A DNA stretch of 6,026 bases from Alphaproteobacteria bacterium (GTDB lineage Bacteria; Pseudomonadota; Alphaproteobacteria; UBA828): assembly GCA_029937205.1 (NCBI GenBank), contig JAPYQV010000188.1, positions 1-6,026 on the forward strand. Reading direction: 5' to 3'. The translations under genes and the position numbers were made by a program. Shown one piece after another: positions 1 to 5,628 of this stretch. Numbering within the stretch: the first letter of the stretch is position 1; every line of letters starts with the position of its first letter. The notes under the pieces are model-generated. The model made no database searches, had not been told where the DNA came from, and saw only the letters and a program-made list of their open reading frames with translations.

Positions 1-888
1 GGTCAAGATGGCGAAGGCCGGTGCGTGATCCATGATTTCCTGCCGCCCGACCACGGCGGAAAGCGGCAGACCGCCGCCCAGTCCTTTGCCGATGCCGACC
101 AGATCGGGCAGCAGACCCTCCTGTTGAAAGGCATACAGCGACCCGGTGCGTGCGATTACGGTTTTAACTTCGTCGGCAACGGTCAGAATGCCGTGCATCC
201 GGCAGCGCGCTTCGATTTCCTGTAAAAATCCCGCCGGTGGCACATGCATGCCGCCGTCCGATTGGATTGTCTCAAAGAATATGCCGGCCACTTTGTCGGG
301 CGGGAAATCAGTGGCGAAATGCTCGTCGAGCCGGTCGAGCACGGCGCCGGCGATGTCGCCGTTTGTGTCTGGCCGGTAGCGGTCCGGAAAGGGCAGGCGC
401 AGCAATCCCGGGCGCTGCGCGGATCCTTGAGATGGGAAACACAGCCCGACACCGATTGCGAGGCCGCGCTGCCGCCATGATAAGCGCCGACAAAGGCGAT
501 GAAACGCTTGCGCCCGGTCACCGCTTCACAGAGGCGCACGGCGACATCGTTGGTATCCGAACCTGAATGGCCGAACCAAACGCGCCGATCCTCGCCATCG
601 GGAAAACCTTCCAGAAGACGTTCAGCCAGCGCCACGGCAGGCTCGTTGACGATTGAGAGTAAACCCGCACCCCGCCATGTTATGCGCCGCCGTGGCGACA
701 GCCTCCGTCACGGCAGGGTTACCATAGCCCAGACTGGCGGTGCCCCAGGAGGAGGAGAGATCGAGCACCCGGCGGCCGTCGGCATCGATGAGCCAGCAGC
801 CTTCGCCGCGCATTGCCGTCGCCGGTGCAAAGCGAATGCGATTGATATCCGCGATGGCGCGGGCGTCACGTTGGAGGAGATCGTGCAT
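1..888 (-). pseudogene. Class III (PLP-dependent) aminotransferase, 3'-truncated by the window edge and disrupted by two frameshifts
   Basis: Once two indels are corrected this is the N-terminal ~296 residues of a fold-type I aminotransferase; family members usually have about 430-460, so the C-terminus lies beyond position 1. The start is ATG at 888-886 (MHDLLQRDARAIADINRIRF), with no clear Shine-Dalgarno. Family motifs read in order: LDLSSSWGTASLGYGNP, then FGHSGSDTND and FVGAYHGG (PLP phosphate and ring contacts), FFETIQSDGG, ADEVKTVIARTG (Asp for the pyridine nitrogen, codon 172-174), and GIGKGLGGGLPLS with the Schiff-base lysine codon at 85-87. The first segment is in one frame to about 669. 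The middle (about 668 to 410) is in the next frame, and the last segment returns to the first frame. As written, translation ends at TGA 624-622. The amino-group donor and acceptor cannot be told. It is divergent from the acyl-CoA synthetase gene. The disruption may be real decay or a sequence error. Confidence 0.87.
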
Positions 889-984
889 CGATATATTCCA
901 ATTGCTGGGTTTGCCGGAGCTTGACCTTTGGCCAGCCGCGATACAAAACCATGGCGCGGATAAATTCAATGAGGAGGGCGCCTT
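889..984. promoter_or_regulatory. Divergent intergenic region between the aminotransferase and the acyl-CoA synthetase
   Basis: This 96-bp gap must hold the start signals for both divergent genes. On the plus strand there is a -35-like TTGACC at 921-926 followed after 15 bp by a -10-like TACAAA at 942-947; the spacer is short and the match is only partial. On the minus strand an AT-rich patch (TATATC) lies just before the aminotransferase ATG, too close to be a normal -10. No clear operator dyad was seen. That it is a promoter region follows from the gene arrangement; the exact boxes are a guess. Confidence 0.35.
971..977 (+). promoter_or_regulatory. Shine-Dalgarno GAGGAGG that fixes a TTG start
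   Basis: GAGGAGG lies 7 nt before TTG at 985. The reading frame has an in-frame TGA at 970-972, overlapping this site, so no upstream start is possible. The nearby ATG codons at 951 and 969 are in a different frame. The next in-frame ATG, at 1261, would remove about 92 conserved residues. The strong ribosome site therefore supports TTG as the true start. Confidence 0.8.
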
Positions 985-2628
985 TTGGCCCGGCAAAGCC
1001 GCTACGATATCGATCTCGACCGCAATCCTGCGAACCACACGGCGCTCACACCCCTGGACTTCCTCTCCCGGGCGGCGCTCGTGCACCCGGAACGGACGGC
1101 CATTATCCATGGCGCCCGCCGGCAGAGCTACGCCGATACCTATCGGCGCTGCCGCCGCTTGGCCGGTGCGCTTGCTGCACGCGATATCGGCATCGGCGAC
1201 ACGGTTTCCGTTCTGGCGCCCAACATCCCGGAAACCCTGGAAGCGCATTTCGGTGTGCCCATGTCGGGTGCCATTCTGAACGCGCTCAATACCCGCCTCG
1301 ACGGGGCGCTGATCGGGCGGCTGTTGGAACATGCAAAGAGTGTTTTGGTGATCGTTGACCGGGAGTTTACAGCACTCCTCGAAGAAGCCTTGAGCCATTG
1401 CAAGAGGCGGCCCCATGTGGTCGTCGTCGATGATCCGGAGGGAGCGACCCCGGCATCCGATTTTGGCGACGAGACCTACGAATCATTTATCGCCGGCGGT
1501 GCGCCGGACTATGATTGGTCGCGCCCGGCGGACGAATGGCAGGCGATTACCCTCAACTACACCTCCGGCACCACCGGCAATCCCAAGGGCGTGGTCTATC
1601 ACCACCGCGGTGCCTACCTGAATGCGATTTCCAATGCCCTGGCCGCATCCCTGACGGCGCACAGCGTCTACCTTTGGACGCTTCCGATGTTTCACTGCAA
1701 TGGCTGGACCTACACCTGGGGTGTCACCGCTCTTGCCGGCACCCATGTCTGCCTGCGCCGCGTCGAGCCGCGAAAGATATTCGAACTTATCGCAAAGGAG
1801 CAGGTCAGCCATTTCGCCGGCGCACCGGTTGTGCTCAACATGATCGCCAACGCACCGGAACAAGAGAAACGCGCTTTCAGTCATCCCGTCGAGGTCACGG
1901 TTGGCGGTGCGCCGCCGCCGAGTGCGATCATCGCGGCCATGGAGAATATGGGCTTTCGTGTCGGCCACCTGTATGGCCTGACGGAATGTTTCGGCCCGTC
2001 CCTGATCGCCGAGTGGCAGGATGATTGGCCGGATATGACGGTCGATGCGCGGGCCGCCAAAATGTCGCGCCAAGGAGTCCGGACCCTGGCCGTATCCGAT
2101 GTCGCCATTGCCGATCCGGACTCCGGCCGCCACCTCCCGGCGGACGGGCAATCCATGGGCGAAATCATGCTGCGCGGCAATACGCTCATGAAAGGCTATC
2201 TCGAGAATCCGGTGGAAACCGAGAAAGCCTTTGCCGATGGCTGGTTTCATACCGGTGATCTGGGTGTCATGCATGAGGATGGCTATGTCGAACTGCGCGA
2301 CCGCTCCAAGGATGTTATTATTTCCGGCGGAGAGAATATTTCGAGCGTCGAAGTGGAGAATATTCTCTACCAACACCCGCAAATCCTGGAAGCGGCAGTA
2401 GTCGCCAAGCTGGATGAGAAGTGGGGCGAGACGCCGCTTGCTTTTGTCGACCTAAAATCGGGCGGCGGCGACGTGAGCGCCGAGAATATTATCGATTTTT
2501 GCCGCGACCATTTGGCACGCTTCAAAGTTCCTCGCGCCGTGGTATTTGGCCCCTTGCCGAAGACCGCGACGGGTAAAGTACAAAAATTCGTGCTGCGTGA
2601 GCGCGCGAATTCCTCCAACCCAACATAA
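985..2628 (+). CDS. AMP-forming acyl-CoA synthetase (fatty-acid/carboxylate-CoA ligase, ANL superfamily)
   Basis: This 547-residue cytoplasmic enzyme should activate a carboxylic acid with ATP to an acyl-AMP and then transfer it to CoA. The ANL motifs are all present and intact. The P-loop YTSGTTGNPKG is at residues 192-202 and PMFHCNGW, with His237, follows. YGLTE at 330-334 and GWFHTGD at 419-425 (Asp425 for the ribose) come next, then DRSKDVIISGGEN at 439-451 in the hinge region. PKTATGK ends with the catalytic Lys531. The length and N-terminal LDRNPAN..LTPLDFL are typical of the medium-chain or DmdB/AAE-like branch. The start is TTG at 985, backed by GAGGAGG and an in-frame stop just upstream. 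The acyl-CoA dehydrogenase follows after 14 bp, so the two are almost certainly co-transcribed. The substrate is not determined; short to medium-chain, branched or aromatic acids are all possible. Confidence 0.95.
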   Translation: MARQSRYDIDLDRNPANHTALTPLDFLSRAALVHPERTAIIHGARRQSYADTYRRCRRLAGALAARDIGIGDTVSVLAPNIPETLEAHFGVPMSGAILNALNTRLDGALIGRLLEHAKSVLVIVDREFTALLEEALSHCKRRPHVVVVDDPEGATPASDFGDETYESFIAGGAPDYDWSRPADEWQAITLNYTSGTTGNPKGVVYHHRGAYLNAISNALAASLTAHSVYLWTLPMFHCNGWTYTWGVTALAGTHVCLRRVEPRKIFELIAKEQVSHFAGAPVVLNMIANAPEQEKRAFSHPVEVTVGGAPPPSAIIAAMENMGFRVGHLYGLTECFGPSLIAEWQDDWPDMTVDARAAKMSRQGVRTLAVSDVAIADPDSGRHLPADGQSMGEIMLRGNTLMKGYLENPVETEKAFADGWFHTGDLGVMHEDGYVELRDRSKDVIISGGENISSVEVENILYQHPQILEAAVVAKLDEKWGETPLAFVDLKSGGGDVSAENIIDFCRDHLARFKVPRAVVFGPLPKTATGKVQKFVLRERANSSNPT

Positions 2629-2642
2629 AGGCAACACCAACC

Positions 2643-3845
2643 ATGGATTTTTCCCTCTCACCGGAATTGGAAGCGCTTCGCCAAAAAACCGGCGCCTTCG
2701 TCAAAGACCATTGCATCCCGCTCGAAACACCGCGCGAGTCGTTCGACGAGCATGAAAATATCCCGTTGGAAAAGCTCGCGGTTCTGCGCGACACAGCCAA
2801 ATCATTGGGCCTCTGGGCGCCGCAAATGCCGAAGGAATTGGGCGGCATGGGCCTCACCATGACCGAGCAGGCGGTGGTTTACGAAGAAGCCAATTTCTCC
2901 ATATTTGGCCCGGCGGCACTGAACTGCTCGGCGCCGGACGATGGCAATATGCGCCTCCTATCCATGGTCGGTACCGAACAACAAAAGAAGACATGGCTGC
3001 AGCCGATCATCGACGGCAAAGTGCGCTCGGCCTTTGTTATGACCGAACCGCATCCCGGCAGCGGCTCCGACCCGGCCGGTATGATGCTAACCAAGGCCGA
3101 AAAAAAAGGCGATAAGTGGGTGATAAATGGCCACAAATGGTTCATCACCGGGGCCGGAGCGTCGGATCACTTCATTCTGATTGCGCGCACTTCGGAAGAC
3201 CCGCGCAACGGCCTCAGCGCCTTCCTCTATCACAAGGATCAGCCGGGTTGGGAGATCGTCCGCAAAGTGCCGATCATGGGGCCGGAGGAACATGGCGGCC
3301 ATTGCGAGTTGCGCTTCGATGGCCTGGAAGTCGCTGAGGAAAACGTCCTTATGAATATCGGCGATGGCATGCGCGTCACGCAAATTCGCCTCGGCCCGGC
3401 ACGGCTGACCCATTGCATGCGTTGGCTCGGCATGGCGAAACGCGCCATGTCGATCGCCTCCGAATACGCCAAAGAGCGCAAATCCTTCGGCTCCACATTG
3501 GCCGAACATGAAGGCGTGCAGTGGATGCTCGGCGAATCCGCCATGGAAATTCACACCGGCCGCCTGCTCACCATGTATGCCGCCTGGAAACTCGATCAGG
3601 GTGATAGGGCGCGCAAGGAACTGTCCATGGCCAAGGTCCAGGCCTCCGAGATGCTCAACAATGTGGTCAATACCTGTATCCAGATTTGCGGTGCGCGCGG
3701 CTATTCGCAGGATACGCTGCTTGAATGGATGTACCGCTACGCGCGTCAGGCCAAACTCGTCGACGGCGCTTCCGAGGTCCATAAGATGATCATGGCGCGC
3801 TTCTTTGTGAACGAGGGCACGGAATTTTGGTCATGGGATAGTTAA
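2643..3845 (+). CDS. Acyl-CoA dehydrogenase, ACAD10/11-like
   Basis: This 400-residue FAD flavoenzyme should oxidise an acyl-CoA to the trans-2-enoyl-CoA and pass electrons to electron-transfer flavoprotein. The order is an N-terminal helical domain, the middle beta domain with MTEPHPGSGSD (Thr134-Asp143) and WFITGA (from Trp166), and a C-terminal helical domain. The C-terminal part has RLGPARLTHCMRWLGMA, ERKSFG, CGARGYSQD (from residue 349) and LVDGASEVHK. Asp374 in VDGASEV sits where short- and medium-chain enzymes have the Glu base of YEGT, and the context resembles the ADGPDEVH segment of human ACAD10/11. The ATG at 2643 has a modest AAGG at 2628-2631, overlapping the stop of the synthetase and 11 nt away. 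The neighbour upstream would supply its acyl-CoA substrate. The family is secure, but chain length and branching preference are unknown. Confidence 0.95.
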   Translation: MDFSLSPELEALRQKTGAFVKDHCIPLETPRESFDEHENIPLEKLAVLRDTAKSLGLWAPQMPKELGGMGLTMTEQAVVYEEANFSIFGPAALNCSAPDDGNMRLLSMVGTEQQKKTWLQPIIDGKVRSAFVMTEPHPGSGSDPAGMMLTKAEKKGDKWVINGHKWFITGAGASDHFILIARTSEDPRNGLSAFLYHKDQPGWEIVRKVPIMGPEEHGGHCELRFDGLEVAEENVLMNIGDGMRVTQIRLGPARLTHCMRWLGMAKRAMSIASEYAKERKSFGSTLAEHEGVQWMLGESAMEIHTGRLLTMYAAWKLDQGDRARKELSMAKVQASEMLNNVVNTCIQICGARGYSQDTLLEWMYRYARQAKLVDGASEVHKMIMARFFVNEGTEFWSWDS

Positions 3846-3855
3846 TCCTTAATCC
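3842..3855. repeat. Tandem 7-bp direct repeat TTAATCC x2 at the end of the dehydrogenase gene
   Basis: TTAATCC occurs twice back to back, the first copy including the TAA stop codon (3843-3845). It is short and may be accidental. It is recorded because it starts the only AT-leaning stretch between the dehydrogenase and the small gene. Confidence 0.4.
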
Positions 3856-3872
3856 TTCGTAAACACTCCCCC

Positions 3873-3909
3873 GTCAAAATGAGATTCGGTGCGGAAAAAT
3901 CATTTTGAC
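3873..3909. repeat. Perfect 10-bp inverted repeat with 17-nt spacer upstream of the small orphan gene
   Basis: GTCAAAATGA at 3873-3882 is matched exactly by its reverse complement TCATTTTGAC at 3900-3909. It lies 27 bp after the dehydrogenase stop and 20 bp before the start of the 109-residue gene. As RNA it could form a hairpin, but the stem is AT-rich and no U-tract follows, so it is a poor intrinsic terminator. As DNA it could be a two-half-site operator. The right arm ends in TTGACA (3905-3910), a perfect -35 hexamer, but no matching -10 is found at the usual distance. Function is undecided. Confidence 0.55.
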
Positions 3910-3929
3910 ATGTTGGATGGGGGGCATTC

Positions 3930-4259
3930 ATGGCACGGAATTCAAACGATTTATTCGACCGGGCGACGGCGGAAATCCACGCGCTCGGCGATGAGATCAC
4001 GGAGCGCAAATCGGCAGAGGCGGGCGGTAACACGCTCACCGCCGAAATGCGGGCGGCGAGCGCGATGTTGCGTGCCGGGCTGGAATGCCACGGCAAAGAG
4101 GCGCGCGGATTGAGCTTGAATGCGCTGGCGAACACCCTGAATGCGGTTCAAGATTGTGAAAAACAACCGGCGCGCACCGGGCCTAACGGCCTCGAAATCC
4201 GCGCCCAAGCGGACAAAATGGTGCAAGCCCTGTTGGACGTGGAGCGCGCGACCCGCTAA
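3930..4259 (+). CDS. Hypothetical protein, 109 residues, mostly helical
   Basis: I do not recognise this protein. It starts MARNSNDLFDRATAEIHALG and ends ALLDVERATR. It has no signal peptide or membrane segment. The composition is rich in Ala, Glu, Arg and Leu, which suggests a small soluble alpha-helical protein with two main helical parts (about residues 5-60 and 85-107) joined by a polar stretch rich in Gly and Pro. Two cysteines, Cys53 and Cys76, are not in a metal-binding pattern. The ATG at 3930 is preceded by a purine-rich GGATGGGGGG at 3915-3924, a usable ribosome site about 5 nt away. It is 84 bp after the dehydrogenase, so it may or may not be in that operon, and an inverted repeat lies in the gap. 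It ends 20 bp from the converging hydrolase gene. Coding status rests on the start signal and an open frame, not on homology. Confidence 0.6.
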   Translation: MARNSNDLFDRATAEIHALGDEITERKSAEAGGNTLTAEMRAASAMLRAGLECHGKEARGLSLNALANTLNAVQDCEKQPARTGPNGLEIRAQADKMVQALLDVERATR

Positions 4260-4279
4260 CGCTCAGCCGAAAGGCAGCG

Positions 4280-5104
4280 TCACGCCGGCATATCGTCGAC
4301 GAAGCTTTGCAGTAATCCGTTATACGCGTCGGGCGCCTGCCAGAATGGCGCGTGCCCGAGGCCGTCGAGCAATTGGACCTGTCCGCGCCACAGATTTCCG
4401 TAAGCGGCGGCAACAATAAAATCATTATTGATGAACGGTTCGTCAGCGCCGTTGATCACCGCTGTCGGCACATTCGTATTGGCCAGGATCTCCGCCTGGT
4501 CGCCGCCCTGGCCGGCAACAAAGGCGCCGAACATCATGGTCCGCGCCCGGCCATCGGTCCGCAGGGTCGCCTTCACAACCCAGTCCGGCGCCGGTGTATC
4601 CGGTTGAAGCGCCGTTCCGGAGAATTTCCCCGCCTCTTCGGCGTTCCACACTTCCTGCCCGGCGAGCGCCGTTGTTTCATTCATGTAAAACCCGGCGTTG
4701 ATGTCGTCCATGCTGGCCCGGTGGATAGGCGGCGTGCCGGTCAAAACCATACCGGCCAGGCCGGAAAATGCGGCACCATTTCGATCGCCACATGGCCGCC
4801 GAGCGACCAGCCGACGATCACCACCCGGCCGATTTGAAGCGCCGCCAAAACAGCGATGACCGCATCCGCGTATCCGGCCATGCAATAGCTCGCTTCTGGG
4901 TCGGGCGCGTCGCTCGAGCCGCCATGTCCCGGCAGGTCGATTGCGATCAAGCGGATTTTTTGCCATCAATTCACTCTCAAACTGCTTGCGCCAAACTTTC
5001 TTGCTGGCCGAATTGCCATGCACGAACAGGAGCGTGGGGCCGGAATCGCCTGCTGTTTGCAGTGCAATTTCACCGTGTTTTGTACGGACGGTTTCTTCGT
5101 TCAT
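4280..5104 (-). CDS. Alpha/beta hydrolase with an out-of-frame middle segment (two compensating indels)
   Basis: The frame is open from ATG 5104 (MNEETVRTKHGEIALQTAG) to TGA 4282-4280, 274 residues, a normal length for the alpha/beta-hydrolase fold. Before the disruption it shows LLFVHGNSASKKVW, with the HG oxyanion loop. After it come VLTGTPP, INGADEPFIN (probable catalytic Asp) and GLGHAPFWQAP (catalytic His). The section between about 4961 and 4765 makes sense only one frame over. There it reads LIAIDLPGHGGSSDAP and then VVIVGWSLGGHVAIEM, the nucleophile elbow with its catalytic Ser. As written the product would carry about 65 unrelated residues and lack the nucleophile. Correcting a T6 run at 4956-4961 and one base near 4766-4772 restores a complete enzyme. 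The substrate is unknown. It is convergent with the small orphan gene and divergent from the thioesterase. I cannot tell sequence error from real inactivation. Confidence 0.85.
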   Translation of the reverse strand: MNEETVRTKHGEIALQTAGDSGPTLLFVHGNSASKKVWRKQFESELMAKNPLDRNRPAGTWRLERRARPRSELLHGRIRGCGHRCFGGASNRPGGDRRLVARRPCGDRNGAAFSGLAGMVLTGTPPIHRASMDDINAGFYMNETTALAGQEVWNAEEAGKFSGTALQPDTPAPDWVVKATLRTDGRARTMMFGAFVAGQGGDQAEILANTNVPTAVINGADEPFINNDFIVAAAYGNLWRGQVQLLDGLGHAPFWQAPDAYNGLLQSFVDDMPA

Positions 5105-5211
5105 TTCGCACTCGCTGATGATGTGTTGCAAAATTTGCGGGTAAGCGCTTGCCGGGGCCGTTATAACATGTCCACGTTGCCGGACCGCAATCACAACAGG
5201 AGACCCAGCCC
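5105..5211. promoter_or_regulatory. Divergent intergenic region between the hydrolase and the thioesterase
   Basis: This 107-bp gap should carry start signals in both directions. GTTATAAC at 5160-5167 is a perfect palindrome and so gives a TATAAC -10-like box on both strands. TTGCGG occurs on the plus strand at 5135-5140 and on the minus strand at 5190-5185, with spacers of 21 and 19 bp to the respective -10-like boxes; both are longer than ideal. Two further short dyads, GCAAA-A-TTTGC at 5128-5138 and AAGCGCTT at 5143-5150, lie between. This could be an overlapping two-way promoter, but each element is short enough to be chance. Confidence 0.35.
5198..5203 (+). promoter_or_regulatory. Shine-Dalgarno AGGAGA of the thioesterase gene
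   Basis: AGGAGA lies 8 nt before the ATG at 5212 and fixes the start of the thioesterase. The next in-frame ATG is at 5266, inside the conserved FAMPKDSN segment, which would cut into the domain. Confidence 0.75.
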
Positions 5212-5604
5212 ATGCCACCAGCCGAGCAGCCGCCCGGCAGCGAGCCGGCCCTGCGTATTTTCGCCATGCCCAAGGACTCCAACGCCAATGGCGATGTTTT
5301 CGGCGGTTGGGTCATGGCGAATATGGATTTGGCCGGTGCGGTACCCGCCGTTGTGCGCGCCGGCGGACGCATAGCCACGGTCGCGGTCAACGGCATGCGC
5401 TTTCATCAGCCCATATCGGTGGGCGACCTGGTCACCTGCTACGCGGAAATTACCGCCACCGGGAAAACCTCCATAACGGTTCTCGTCGAGACGTGGGCCA
5501 AGCGGCGCCTGACGTCGGATCAGGTCAAGGTCACCGAGGGTACCTTTGTCTATGTCGCCATCGATAAGAACGGCGTCAAGCGCACCCTGCCGCCAAGTGC
5601 TTAG
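5212..5604 (+). CDS. Acyl-CoA thioesterase, hotdog fold, YciA-like
   Basis: This 130-residue protein is a single-domain hotdog (ACOT-type) thioesterase, expected to hydrolyse acyl-CoA to free acid and CoA in the cytoplasm as an oligomer. The family signature is clear: FAMPKDSNANGDVFGG at residues 17-32, the helix WVMANMDLAG at 33-42 with Asp39 as the likely catalytic acid, VAVNGMRFHQPISVGD, and VKVTEGTFVYVAID near the end. The length matches YciA proteins, which run about 130-150 residues. The start is ATG with a good AGGAGA. It is divergent from the hydrolase and followed after 24 bp by the MFS transporter, with which it probably shares a transcript. YciA-type enzymes are broad in specificity, so the name does not give a substrate. 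It may recycle CoA or relieve acyl-CoA build-up for the nearby synthetase and dehydrogenase; that link is an inference from position. Confidence 0.93.
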   Translation: MPPAEQPPGSEPALRIFAMPKDSNANGDVFGGWVMANMDLAGAVPAVVRAGGRIATVAVNGMRFHQPISVGDLVTCYAEITATGKTSITVLVETWAKRRLTSDQVKVTEGTFVYVAIDKNGVKRTLPPSA

Positions 5605-5614
5605 CGGGCGCCGA

Positions 5615-5626
5615 TCGGATATCCGA
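5615..5626. repeat. Perfect 12-bp palindrome TCGGATATCCGA just before the MFS start
   Basis: TCGGATATCCGA reads the same on both strands and fills half of the 24-bp gap between the thioesterase stop and the transporter ATG. With no spacer it cannot form an ordinary RNA hairpin loop, so a protein-binding site would be the only obvious role. A perfect 12-bp palindrome is expected about once or twice by chance in 6 kb, so only the position makes it worth recording. Confidence 0.3.
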
Positions 5627-5628
5627 GG

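Noticed and set aside
183..635. A separate small minus-strand gene starting at GTG 635.
   Set aside because: Its first half is the middle of the aminotransferase and its second half loses homology after about 410, where the correct frame changes. It is a fragment of one broken gene.
1483..2382. A 299-residue open frame on the minus strand inside the synthetase gene.
   Set aside because: The plus strand over the same stretch encodes an intact, motif-complete enzyme. The reverse frame has no recognisable motifs and is the usual antisense shadow in GC-rich DNA.
2332..2490. GAGAATATT occurs three times (2332, 2356, 2482), and the second copy is part of a perfect 12-bp palindrome GAGAATATTCTC.
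   Set aside because: All three copies are in the same frame and encode Glu-Asn-Ile within the synthetase. The repetition follows from protein sequence and codon choice, and a 12-bp palindrome is expected by chance in 6 kb.
985..3845. The ligase-dehydrogenase pair as DmdB-DmdC of DMSP breakdown.
   Set aside because: DmdC-type dehydrogenases are about 600 residues and belong to a different subfamily; this one has 400 residues and ACAD10/11-like motifs. The ligase alone is not specific enough for the name.
3842..4135. A 97-residue minus-strand open frame overlapping the orphan gene.
   Set aside because: It crosses the intergenic inverted repeat, has no evident ribosome site and no recognisable motif; the plus-strand frame has a better start signal.
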